A stretch of 64,000 nt of DNA from Selaginella moellendorffii (lineage: Eukaryota; Streptophyta; Lycopodiopsida; Selaginellales; Selaginellaceae). A program made the translations under genes and the position numbers. Below are positions 46,201 to 56,463 of the stretch, piece after piece. The first letter of the stretch is position 1, and the number at the start of each line of letters is the position of its first letter. Location of the stretch: the NCBI RefSeq assembly GCF_000143415.4, contig NW_003314270.1, positions 924,898 to 988,897 of the forward strand. Reading direction: 5' to 3'. The notes beneath the pieces were generated by a model. That model was given only the letters and a program-made list of their open reading frames with translations. It was not told the DNA's origin and did not search any database.

Positions 46201-49200
46201 TCACATCTAAAAAAAATACACAAGCCATTTTAAAGGGAAATCATTTAATCGTGTAGCAAATATTTTACCTGCATGAAGATCCTGAAGCGTAGTCAGCCAT
46301 TGCTCCTCCCAAAGAAACGTTATTGATCCGAGCTCAGCTATCATCAACCGCACGTCATTCACTACTTTCGGATGCAACTTTGACTGTAAAAGAAATTAAA
46401 CAAGTTAGAAATGGCAACAACTGTAAAAATCTTACCAGAGAGTTCAAGATGCGTTCCAACTCCTCGGACGATTGGCCCTCTGAGGCATTAAAATGTACAA
46501 GTGTCGGATAAACTATAGCCCACGGATACACGTTCGCAAGGCTCATTAGCAGTCCCTCGAGCTGCTTCCTCACTTTAGCCTCTGGATGACTGCTTACGCA
46601 TGCAAAAAGTTGAGGCGTGATTTCCTACAATGCAGCAAACAAGAAAGAAAAGGAAAAAAAATATAAGAAGAACCAAAAAACGAAGAGAAAAAAGTCCTAC
46701 CTTCCATGGAGATGGCGGTATAGAGGACAGTCCCTGCTGAAGTATATCTTCAAGCTCCACTCCACAAGTCTGAAGGATATTTAGCACAAACAACGAAGCG
46801 CTCAGCGTCGAGTCTTGTTTCAGCGGGTTGGATCTCACGGTGGTTCGATTCGACAAGCTCATGTACTTCAGAAACCCGTGAGCAGCGTACCCAAACAGGG
46901 ATATTCTTCTCTTTCGAACACCCCACCAAACTTGTAGGAGCTCATTTATAAGGCCCGGGACGCTGCTCGGCTTGAGAACCTGTAGTTCCTGGCGCAGCTG
47001 CAAACTGAGAGACTCTCCATCCCATTTTTCAAAGCCTGCTTCCCTTGCTGCCGCTTCCAGCAAAAATACTACCCGCTTCACCAGCATTTCCAAGATGGCG
47101 TCCTCTAGTTCACTACCAAGAGATTTTATCATCGCCTGAATTTTCATCATTTCCTCGTCTGTTAAGGAAGGTGAACTTGAAATCAGCTCTTTCTCCAGTA
47201 CTTGCGGAAAGATGCTAGCCTTTGACAGCGTCTCATTGCCGAAAAAACCGCACCTTGCGAGTGAGTAGCACCAGGAAGCATAAGAAAACCAGGCCTTTCC
47301 AAAAGACGGACAATGGAGCGTTGCCGCTTTCACTGCTGCGCCAGCGACTTCCTCCAAAATCATGCCACCAGATCCACTGGTCAGGTCCATCTCCGACAGC
47401 AACCCGGCAAAATCATTCTCCGTTCGCCTCTTTTGTAGCCAGGAACCAAGTTTTAAGCACGACGTTGCAGCCATAACATCACCTTCGAATGGAAGTGCCC
47501 GTTCGCTTTCGGCAATGAAGTTCTTAACCAGCGGCCACAGCTCCGTCATGGCTTTTGCATGCTGGCCCTCGGAAAAGTGAAGCAAGGAGTTCTCGTAAGC
47601 CGCTACCTTTGAATCCCAGTTCTCGCCATCCATTTCTTTCAGCATCCTCCGAGCAAGTCGGAAGTTGCCATGCTTTCTCGCCAATCGGATTAACTGCCGT
47701 CGCAACGTCGAAGTGACGCCCGCGTGAGGAAAGACCGTCTTGTAAACACGTAACACCTTCAACCATAAGTGGCAGTCTTGGTACACTTCGTCCGCAGGAT
47801 GGTTGAAATACTTCAGCGAGATATCCTGTATCCCTTCCTGGCGTTCAGACGGCCCCTTCCAAGACTCCACGACTTCAATGCAGTGAAGCTGTGTCAAATA
47901 CGGAGCAGCGTCACTGAGGTCGTCGAGCGAAGATACCAGCAACGGTCCGTCCAGCATAGCTCTAGCAAGCTTCACCTCCCGAGCGGCATCTTCTACTTCA
48001 CTATCCTTCCTCAGCATGGCCTGTAACAGCATCTGCTCGCTTCTCTGGAGTGCCTGACGAGGATCGATAGTAATCTCGTTGTTGCTCTGAGGTGTCAAGT
48101 CCAAATATCCCCAAGTCCCTTCCATGTCAGAAGCGTCGAAACGGGACAGTGCGTGTATCGAGTTCATGTCGATACCGGCAGTCGTCAGGGCTCCCGTGTA
48201 CGACTTTCCTGCATGCTTTGCACGCAAAACCTGCAGCTCCTGGAGCCAGCCTTCTAGAGCTTCCCAGTCCGAGAGCGAGACGTAGCTTTCCACAATCCTG
48301 CCGATGATAAACTGCACTCCGTCCGCGCCTAGAACAGATAAAGTTTCTTCGGACTGGAAGAGCTGCGAGTAATGTGCTGCAGCTCTCTCAAACTCTCCTC
48401 TCGCCTCAAAAGCCAATCCGTTCATCCACCCGACCGGCCCCAGCGGAGAGCTAACTTTGTGAACGTCCTCAAGGATCAACCCAGCGAACGCCGTCACTGC
48501 CCACGCTTGAAGTCCAAGTATGGAGTCGCTCTCGTGCAGCTTGCATAGTGCTAGAGATCCATGACGAAGCACACGGAAAACGTCCTGTTGGAGCTTCACC
48601 TTCAAGCTCAGGCCGCCGTCAGCAGCTTGACTACGCGGCAAGTCCCGCAGCGCAGCTAGTGCCATCGGCCTCAAGTCATGCAGCCGAAAGAGAGCGTGCT
48701 GGGCCGTCCCAAAGTGACACTGTATCACGCTGCTAGCGTTCACCAAGGCTTCCCGGATTCTGGCAAACCATTCCTCGCAAACCTTCTTGTTGGCACGGAA
48801 GAAGAGGCCGCTGGAGAAGGACGGGGCCTCCAAAACTAGTGAGCCTTCGTAGGCGTTATAGATGTTCCTCTGTAAGCTATCAACCAGCTCCAAAAGGAGT
48901 CTCATTGGTAGCAGCTCTGACGTGTTGGCTGCTGACGATTCCGACTGTACAAGCTGGGGAAGATCCAGCAGCATTCGCTCGAGAGCTGCGAATGTCTGCG
49001 TTGGTCCTCCAAGGTGAGTACGAAACCTCACAGTGATGCAGTGACGAGCTAGCTCCTGGATAATGAACCAAGCAGCAGCCATGTTGCTACTACAGCACCA
49101 GCTCTCCACCAGATCAAAACGGGCAGCGTCCTCCACAACACTAAAATCTTCCTTTCTATCCAGTCCATCACCCTGCTTCTTGTCGTCGGCACTTTTGGTC

Positions 49201-50447
49201 TTCAAGCAGTTGAAAACCAGACGCTGCTGCCACCCCGCTGGCAAGCTCTGTGGACGCTGAGATATATAATTCAGGATGCAAACCACCTGTGGCGGGCTCA
49301 ATTGTAGCGCGAAACGGTTCGCTGATAGAACCGATCTCCAGTGTTTTTCACGTTCAAGCGGCCTCTTAGTAACGAAGTTCCCCTCTTCCTTCGCATCTAA
49401 ATCCGAGTTCCATCCGTGCACCCACAGCGCACCCAAGGCGCACGTCGCGAGGACTTCGCGAAACGCAGCTTGGATGCCCGGGTCGGGATCCCCAAGCTGC
49501 TCGAACGCCGCACTCGCCACGGAGTAAAGCTGAGAAGAGCTCAAGCACTTGTGGCGAAGAAGAGCACCGAAAGTCTTAGAAGCTTGCAGCCTCACTGTGT
49601 GCTCCTCGTCGGAAGCAGCAGCCACTAAAGCCACGAACAAGCTGCTGCTGAGAAGAGTCATACCTTCCAGCTTCCTAAACCACTTTGGAAACTCGCCGAC
49701 CCATTCCAGCACCTCTATCCTCACGGTTAAGCTCGCCACCCCTTTCTCCAAGCCACGAGCCATAGCCACACTGCATTTCCCGAAGAACTCCATGGCTCCC
49801 TCGGCATCAACCTCCCAAGGAACTATCCAGGAGAAAACTCTCCGCAAGGCCTGGACCACCGCTAACTGGAGCTCCGAGTGCCAGCGAACGGGAGCTTCAA
49901 AAGGATCAGACTTCTCGAGAACGAAGTTGATGATGCTTTTCACCTTCTGGACCTGTGACTCCGCGGCATTTGCTCTCACGCTCATCAGCAGGAGCAAGAG
50001 ATCAAACTTGAGAAGGGAAACCACCTCGGCTTCCACAAGCCCCATCGCCCCCTTCTTCCCCGCCAAGCTCCTGCTCAAAGTTTCTATCTCCCTTTTCAGG
50101 CACAGCGCCGACTCCACAGCGACCTTCTCGCACCCGTGCTGGAGGAAATACACATAGGTCGCCGCCACGGAGCTTGTGATCGCCTGACAGGGGTGGAGGC
50201 GAAGATTCGAGAACGGCGATCCTGTCTCCAGCAGCCGCAATGCAGCCGAGGGATGCAATGCCAGCCCCTGCGCCGCGAGCATCTGGAGATTCATCTTGAG
50301 CAGCGTGCATACCTGGACCGATGGGAGGAGCGGCGGCGGCGGCAGAGCAGCAGCAGTCACCGCCGCACCGCCGCCGCCGCCGTGATCATCGAATGTGTGC
50401 GCGGCCCTCACCTGCGAGGCGAGCGTCTGGAGCAGCATCTCCGCCAT
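40273..50447 (-). CDS. SMG1: SMG1 phosphatidylinositol-3-kinase-like kinase (NMD)
   Basis: A complete PIKK gene. Exon 1 (50,447-46,701) is one open stretch of about 1,249 codons, HEAT- and FAT-like, after an Ala/Gly/Pro-rich start. Short exons follow, then the kinase: 'GSDGQVYNYLLKGREDLRLD' (ATP site), 'GREGLA'-like loop as 'RREGLAVKCYSVTPISGRAG', 'GLGDRHLDNILIDF' at about 45,060-45,100 (catalytic D-R-H-N), 'HIDYNICFEKG' (metal site) and 'EIVPFRLTQ'. A long helical insert between kinase and tail occupies about 44,540-41,760. The FATC domain closes the protein at 40,273 ('QVDHLLRQAMSIDNLCNMYE', then 'GWTPWI'). SMG1 phosphorylates UPF1 to start nonsense-mediated mRNA decay in the cytoplasm. The insert before FATC is diagnostic of SMG1 among PIKKs. 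The total is roughly 3,000 residues. Exact short-exon borders were not all fixed. Confidence 0.93.
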
Positions 50448-50584
50448 TTCCCATACAAGCCCTAACTAAACCCTAGTAACAGAGCACAATTATAAAGATA
50501 TGATTTTTTGGACATGCCGACGATTATGATGATGCCTTTTAACAATTACATCGTTTTTGCCAAGGGCCATCTGAGTTGGTGATG

Positions 50585-51141
50585 AAATTTGGCATTCATT
50601 TCTGAAGTCTTTTGTTTCGTGCGAAGCCAAATATATCGGAGTGGATCAAGCTAGGAATGTTGTGGCCAGCACTTCGTCAAGATCTTGTTAGACTTGTGCA
50701 TGCATTTGCTCCCGCCACCTTTAACGATGCTCTTCGCTTGGCACAACGTTATGAAATGTTGCCTCTTCCACTTCTCATTGCATGTCCTTCAGCTCCACTT
50801 CCTGTGGGTGATGGTCTTGTTCTAATGGAGGTTGATGCTCCTGCTGCTTGAGTCCAAGGCCAAGGGCGAGGACGTGGTCGTGGCCGTGATGTTTGCTGCT
50901 GGGGATGTGATGAAGTTGGTTATACTTATCGGTGTTATCAGTGTTTTCCGGATTGGCAACCTCCATTTCTTGGGTGGAGACCTTGGTGTTAGCAATGTCC
51001 CGTTGGTGCTGCTATAGTGGAAGGTTTGAACACTGAGATGCATCCGGGAAACGAGGAGTTGCGCAAATAACGGAGGGACCTTGCGCAAATAAATCAGTGA
51101 CCCCTCCATCTTTCTTTTGGGAATATTATCAAGGGGTTCAC
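50585..51141 (+). pseudogene. Gypsy gag remnant
   Basis: Reads 'AKPNISEWIKLGMLWPALRQ', 'DLVRLVHAFAPATFNDALRL' and 'AQRYEML', the C-terminal part of a Gypsy-type gag, then after a stop an Arg/Gly-rich linker and a damaged zinc knuckle ('CWGCDEVGYTYRC', with Tyr in place of His). It ends at the target site of the solo LTR (TTCAC at 51,137-51,141) and resumes as protease/RT after it. Several stops show it is dead. Confidence 0.75.
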
Positions 51142-52864
51142 TATGAGATACAAAATCCCTTGGCCCCAAAGTGGACTGGAAAGGGTGCCACATAGTAGTG
51201 GCCGAAGCGAAAGCCAAACGAGTGTAACACATTTGGACTAAAAGCTCCGACTTGGAAGGTCGAGAGCGAGAGTGGAACTCCCAACAAAGTGCTCGAAGAA
51301 CAAGCACGAAGCGAGCAATAAGTGAGACTCCAAAAAGGGACGCAAAAGGACCAACACATGACATGTGGAAGTGTCTAAGATAGAGTCCGAGATGGACCCG
51401 AGTTGGAGTCCGAGATGGAGTCCGAGGTGGAGTCCGAGATGGAGTCCGAGGTGGAGTCCAAGGTGGAGTCCGAGATGGAGTCCGAGATGGACTGAGACGG
51501 AGTCCAAGATGGAGTCCGAGGTGGAGTCCGAGGTGGAGTCCGAGATGGAGTCCGAGATGGAGTCCGAAGTGGAGTCCGAGATGGAGTCCGAAGTGGAGTC
51601 CGAGATGGAGTCCGAGATGGACCGAGACGGAGTCCGAGATGGAGTCCGAGATGGAGTTCGAGACAGAGTCCAAGACGGAGTCCGAGATGGACCGAGATGG
51701 AGTCCGAGAAGGACCCGAGATGGAGTCCGAGGTCGAGACTGAGACCGGGACCGAGACCGAGACCGAGACCGGGACCAAGACCGAGACTGAGGCGGAGGCC
51801 AAGACCGAGCCTGAGTCTGAGTCCGAGTCCGAGTCCGAGTCCGAGTCTGAGTCCGAGTTCGAGTCTGAGAGGGTGAAAGCCCAAAGCGTTTGTCTCCCAG
51901 ACCCTAGGGGGTTTGGTGAGCTCCAAAAGTATAATAAGGGGGAGGACTGCAGTGGAGCTAGTTTGGCCAGGAAAGGCCAGTTTGGCCCAGGAAGGCCAGA
52001 CCCAGTGTTGGGTGATGAACTGACCACTGGGAAGTCCAAGACTAGAGTGAATACGGACCGACAAGCGGGGTAGCTTGGTGAAGTGTTCAAGAGCCGGCTC
52101 TAGTTCCCCCGGGAGATCGACTGGCCGATGCTCCCAGTCCAAGTGTGGGTGGCACTACCTACTTGGATACTAGGCATGGCTCAACAGAACCTCACTCTAA
52201 GCCCATGGCTAGAGCACCCAAAGGCAGAAGGCGGGGAGAGTACCCAGGTGGCTCACGTAAGGCCACGGTGTTCCGAAGTGTTGTCCTTAAGTCCCAGACT
52301 ATGGAAAGGAAAGGAGCAGTCCTTTAGTGTGGTGGCCAAGGATACGGTCATGTGGTGAGGAAGTCCCAGAGGACCATAGGACTTAGTGGTCAGGCCTGTG
52401 GGCCTCGATCCAATGGCAGTGTTGCCAAACACGGCCAAGGGCAAAAAGGGACCTAGTGGGGACTGACAGAGGGATATTCAGGAAGGCTATTGCCCTTGTC
52501 GGTAGGCATCCTAAGGATGCTAAGGAGTGGATCTGGGATGACCACTCACGGATGGTTGGCCCAATCTTGGAGAGACAGGATTGTGATGCAAGTGGTATTG
52601 GACCACTAGTGCAGCAAAGGTGAATGGGCATGGCCTTAGCATAACGGGCCGATATGTCAGTGGTACCTTTGGGTGTCGGTCTTGAGACCAGACACGTGGA
52701 GCACTTGGACTAAGTGCAAGGGATGAGTGGCATAGATGCCATCCTCGGGACTAGCAAGTCCCAAGTCCTGAATTGGACTTCAGGAGGTTGTGAATGAGAC
52801 TCCTCTAAGTGGTCAAAGGTGTGGTTAAGTGACTAAAGTAGAATGGAAAAATTAGTCACTTACA
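51142..52864. mobile_element. Solo LTR (1.7 kb) with TTCAC target duplication
   Basis: A sequence of 1,723 bases starting 'TATGAGATACAAAATCCC' and ending 'GAAAAATTAGTCACTTACA' is collinear with the LTR at 60,366-62,073. It is flanked on the left by TTCAC (51,137-51,141) and on the right by TTCAC (52,865-52,869), a perfect 5-base duplication. No internal region is present, so this is a solo LTR formed by recombination between LTRs. The first bases are TA where the family has TG, a point change. It splits the Gypsy gag-pol remnant. Confidence 0.88.
51385..51870. repeat. LTR minisatellite array A (12- and 6-base units)
   Basis: The unit GAGATGGAGTCC and one-base variants (GAGGTGGAGTCC, GACGGAGTCC forms) repeat for about 340 bases, then change to six-base units GAGACC and finally GAGTCC. 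All units keep a six-base rhythm beginning with GAG. Apparent proteins on both strands, rich in Ser/Asp, Ser/Arg/Thr/Pro or Leu/Gly/His, are artefacts of the repeat. Confidence 0.92.
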
Positions 52865-52869
52865 TTCAC

Positions 52870-53826
52870 TTGGCACCAGTTTATCCAGTGTTTACTTTCC
52901 AAACTCGTCTTTATAACAAGAAGTCTTCTATTATTCTCTCCATGTTGGTTGATATAAGTTTGAGTTTATCTTCTATTGCTCGACTTGTTGCCACACGTTG
53001 TCGTCTACACTTGTGTCGTGCAATAGAACCAATTTTCATTCTTTATGGCAACGGCCGTACATATGCATGTGCACGGGATGAGGCAGACCTGGTTGTGCAT
53101 GTGGGCGATCTTGAGCTTGAGTTGTAGTCGTTGCGGGTGGTGCCGAGTCAAGCTTTTAACCTCATTCTTGGTATGGATTAGTTGCAGCGCAATCATGCCA
53201 ATTGTGACTTTGAGGCTTCTCCCCTTTATCTCATACTTCCTTATGTTTCATCCATTCCTCTCACTTCTGTACCTCTTCGTCCCTCTACTTCTACCTCTAC
53301 TTCCATTACTTTTATTCCCCCACTATTTCCTCTTGTGTTTCCATCTTGTTTTGCTCTTCCCTTTTTTGATCCCTCCGATGATCTTTGTGTTGCAGCAATT
53401 GACCGGCTTATGAAGGAGTATTCTGATCTCTTTGACTTTGACCTATCGTTTGGAGCCAAGATTGCCACACGTCATCCGATTTCAACTGGGGATGTTTGTC
53501 CAATCAAGGTTCCTATTCGTCGTCGGTCACTAAAGGAGATCAAGATTTTACATGCAAATGTCAAGGAGATGTTGGAAAAGGGTGTTATTCGGAAGTCGCG
53601 GAGTCCTTGGGCATGTGAACCTCATCTTGTGACGAAACCTGATAGAAGTATTCATTTCTGCATCGATTTTCGTCCGTTAAACGACGTAACGATTCTGGAT
53701 GTGTACCCTCTTCCTCACATTGCTGATCTCTTAGATCGTTTGGGGTGAAGTCATTGATTCACCAAGCTAGATCTTGCTTCTGGGTACTGGCAAGTACCGA
53801 TGGCTGAAGAAGATATTTCTAAGACT
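52870..53826 (+). pseudogene. Gypsy protease and reverse transcriptase remnant
   Basis: This continues the plus-strand Gypsy element after the solo LTR. The protease region reads 'MLVDISLSLSSIARLVATRC', 'ILYGNGRTYACARDEADLVV' and 'QAFNLILGMD'; the catalytic Asp-Ser-Gly is lost. The RT part reads 'HPISTGDVCPIKVPIRRRSL', 'VIRKSRSPWACEPHLVTKPD', 'HFCIDFRPLNDVT' and 'DVYPLPHIADLLDRLG', then a stop, then 'TKLDLASGYWQVPMAEEDIS'. The YxDD active-site motif and the rest of pol are missing because the sequence is cut off by the inverted-repeat element at 53,839. Confidence 0.85.
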
Positions 53827-54060
53827 GTTAATATTAGTGTAGTGGGATTTTGGTAGCCGTCAGATTGGTTTCAATCCGGACCACTCGCTCCTGTATATAA
53901 GCTAGGGTTTTTGGGCTAATTGATATGCATATTTTTGTATTCCCTTTCCATATTCCATGCACTCACAATATCATTTATATTTTTTCTAGAACAACATAAA
54001 GATAATTTAAACTTATTGTTATATCTAAATTAATATAAGAATTATTATTTATAATTATAA

Positions 54061-54402
54061 TGTTAGGATCCTATCCTTTACACCCTAAGCCAACTGGCTA
54101 AAGGGTGTAAAGGATAGGATTCTAACATTAGTATCGAAGCCCAGTTCGATTCTCGTGGTTGATGAGTGGGGCAAGAATATTCTAAAAAAATATTCAACAT
54201 GGTGGATCTAGAGGGAGAACCAAGGTTTGGTAGACCCTAAGAGAAGGACGATGGTAACCAGAGGGTGGCCTAAATATGATCGTGGACGATCATTCTCTGA
54301 CGAGGCACCAGGTCAGGATAATAAGATAAAGAAAGAGCCTTGCAATCAAGTGATCACCCTTTTAGCCAATTGGCTGAGGGTGTAAGGGATAGGATCCTAA
54401 CA
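54061..54402 (+). mobile_element. TRIM-like miniature LTR element (truncated)
   Basis: 54,061-54,127 is a 67-base LTR-like unit starting TGTTAGGATCCTATCC and ending GGATTCTAACA; its two halves are inverted copies of each other around 'AGCCAACTGGCT'. It is followed by 'TTAGTATCGAAGCCC', a damaged form of the initiator-Met tRNA primer site (TGGTATCAGAGC). A second, 5'-shortened LTR copy lies at 54,355-54,402 and is followed by 'TTGGTATCA', a better primer site. The internal part has no coding capacity. The two primer sites suggest a former tandem of TRIM units. Confidence 0.65.
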
Positions 54403-54477
54403 TTGGTATCAATATATATTAGAACATTAATATTAAAATAAAATACTTTGTTGTTATTATGTTACTTAGAGAGATTG

Positions 54478-54500
54478 AATGTGTGTGTGTGTGTGTGTGT
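54478..54500. repeat. (GT)n microsatellite
   Basis: An uninterrupted TG run of about 20 bases lies just inside the right terminal inverted repeat of the 747-base element. Confidence 0.9.
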
Positions 54501-54597
54501 ATCAATTAGCCAAAAAACCCTAGCATATAACATGAGTGAGTGGTTTAAATTGAAACCAATTCAACGATTATCAAAATTTCACTACGTTAATAATAGT

Positions 54598-55142
54598 TTA
54601 CAATATTGTAGCTATACACTTGGACCTCATATCATCCCTTCCTCTCGGAATGATGGAAGATAGTTAAGGTTCTCTAGTGGACAGTTGGGATCTGGAGGAA
54701 TATTAAGAGGAGGCATCGGTGAATTTGTAAATGGTGCTAATTATTCATGATTCTTTTGTATGAAACATTTTAGTTGTTGTATATGCATAATTTCTAGAGG
54801 ATCAACTTATTGTTTGTCATGCTAAACCTTATAAACTTGCAGTCCAACTTGCCACAACACTCAATACAGTCCCTTCCATTGAGCAAGAAACATTTTAGAC
54901 AAATCACAAACTATAAGATTGGGAAAATAGATTAACACTAAATCATTCACTTTATACTCTATAAATAGATGATAATAGAAGTTATAATGCCATTATTGTC
55001 CCACTTTATGTGGCCTACTTTACTCAAACCAATGGAAGAATGCTTGTCAAATATTAATCCCAAGACCTAGCATCAACAACTTGTGGCTCCCAATCCAAAT
55101 GTTAAAAGTTCACATACTTCATAATCATCCCTTTGAAGGTCT
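54598..55142 (-). pseudogene. Minus-strand Gypsy integrase/pol C-terminal remnant
   Basis: On the minus strand the sequence resembles the C-terminal end of a Gypsy polyprotein: a piece with 'LAQWKGLY' and 'VLWQVGLQVYKV' (the SH3/chromodomain-like segment after integrase) and 'IPPDPNCPLENLNYL' near the end. It is interrupted by many stops. The upstream integrase part is continuous, across the inserted LTR element, with 62,079-62,180, where 'ISAYHP' and 'NGLVRM' (from the ISAYHPQTNGxVER motif) can be read. Confidence 0.6.
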
Positions 55143-56463
55143 TGTGAGACACAAAATCCCTAGGCCCCAAAGTGGAGCCGGAAAGGGTGCCATGTGGTAG
55201 TGGCCGAAGCGAAAGCCCAAACGAGTGTAACACATTTGGACTAAAAGTTCTGACTTGGAAGGTCGAGAGCGGGAGTGGAACTCCCAACAAAGTGCTCAAG
55301 GAGCGAGCACGAAGCGAGCAATAAGCAAGGCTCCAAAAAGGGACCCAAAAAGGACCAACATATGACATGTGGAAGTGTCCGAGATGGAGTCCGAGATGGA
55401 CCCGAAGTGGAGTCCGAGGTGGACCGAGACGGAGTCCGAGATGGACCCGAGATGGAGTCCGAGATGGACCCGAGATAGAGTCTGAGATGGAGTCCGAGAT
55501 GGACCCGAGATGGAGTCCGAGATGGAGTCCGAGGTGGACCAAGACGGAGTCTGAGATGGACCCGAGATGGAGTCCGAGATGGAGTTTGAGATGGACCCGA
55601 GATGGAGTCCGAGATGGAGTTTGAGATGGACCCGAGATGGAGTCCGAGATAGACCGAGACGGAGTCCGAGATGGAGTCCGAGATGGGCCGAGACGGAGTC
55701 CGAGATGGAGTCCGAGAAGGACCCGAGATGGAGTCCGAGGTCGAGACCGAGACCGAGACTGAGACTGAGACCGGGACCGAGACCGGGACCGAGACCGAGA
55801 CCGAGGCCGAGGCTGAGACCGAGCCCGAGTCCGAGTCTGAGTCTGAGTCCAAGTCTGAGTCCTAGTCTGAGTCCGAGTTCGAGTCCGAGTTCGAGTCTGA
55901 GAGAGTGAAAGCCCAAAGCGTTCGTCTCCCAGACCCTAGGGGGTTTGGTGAGCCCCAAAGTATAGTAGGGGGGAGGACTGCAGTGGAGCCAGTTTGGCCA
56001 GGAAAAGCCAGTTTGGCCCAGGAAGGCCAGACCCAGTGTTGGGTGATGAACTGACCACTGGGAAGTCCAAGACTAGAGTGAATACGGACCGACAAGCGGG
56101 GTAGCTTGGTGAAGTGTTCAAGAGCCGGCTCTAGTTCCCCCAGGAGATCGACTGGCCGATGCTCCCAGTCCAAGTGTGGGTGGCACTACCTACTTGGATA
56201 CTAAGCGTGGCTCAACGGAACCTCGCTCTAAGCCCATGGCTAGAGCACCTAAAGGCGATAGGTGGGGAGAGTACCTAGGTGGCTCGCATAAGGCCACGGT
56301 GTTCCGAAATATTGTCCCAAAAGCCCAGACTGTGGAAAGGAAGAGGAGCAGTCCTCTAGAGTAGTGACCAAGGACACAGTCATGTGGTGAGGAAGTCCCA
56401 GAGGACCGTGGGACTTAGTGGTCGGGCCTGTGGACCTCGATCCAGTGGTAGTGTGGGTGAACA
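55143..56463. repeat. Left LTR of the LARD-like element, 3' end missing
   Basis: Collinear with 60,366-61,640 of the right LTR, with about five differences in the first 240 bases, so the pair is fairly young. Homology stops after 'GTGTGGGTGAACA'. The remaining LTR end, TG...CA terminus and primer-binding site are absent, which points to a deletion after insertion or a recombinant copy. Confidence 0.82.
55376..55890. repeat. LTR minisatellite array B
   Basis: Same unit family as array A: GAGATGGAGTCC mixed with GAGATGGACCC (an 11-base variant), then GAGACC and GAGTCC hexamers. The order of variants differs from the other two copies, so the array turns over faster than the LTR around it. Confidence 0.9.

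Larger units (their letters stand above)
53839..54585. mobile_element. 747-base DNA element with long terminal inverted repeats
   Basis: The first about 87 bases (53,839-53,925, starting GTAGTGGGATTTTGGTAGCC) match the reverse complement of the last about 86 (54,500-54,585) at most positions, including the stretches 'ATTGGTTTCAAT' and 'CTAGGGTTTT' and the end 'GGCTAATTGATA'. Flanks GTTAATATTAGT (53,827-53,838) and GTTAATAATAGT (54,586-54,597) agree at 11 of 12 bases, a likely target-site duplication. Long inverted repeats and a duplication near 9-12 bases suggest a non-autonomous Mutator-like element. No transposase is present. It carries a TRIM-like element inside. Confidence 0.75.

Noticed and set aside
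15774-50447. CNOT1 and SMG1 as an mRNA-decay gene cluster
   Set aside because: Both act in mRNA decay, but they are about 16 kb apart with unrelated genes and rearranged fragments between. Plants rarely cluster housekeeping genes, so chance is the simpler reading.
50822-52142. Long overlapping frames on both strands rich in Ser/Asp, Ser/Arg/Thr/Pro and Leu/Gly/His repeats
   Set aside because: They are translations of the GAG-phased minisatellite in the LTR. Every frame stays open because the unit length is a multiple of three. The same happens in the other two LTR copies.
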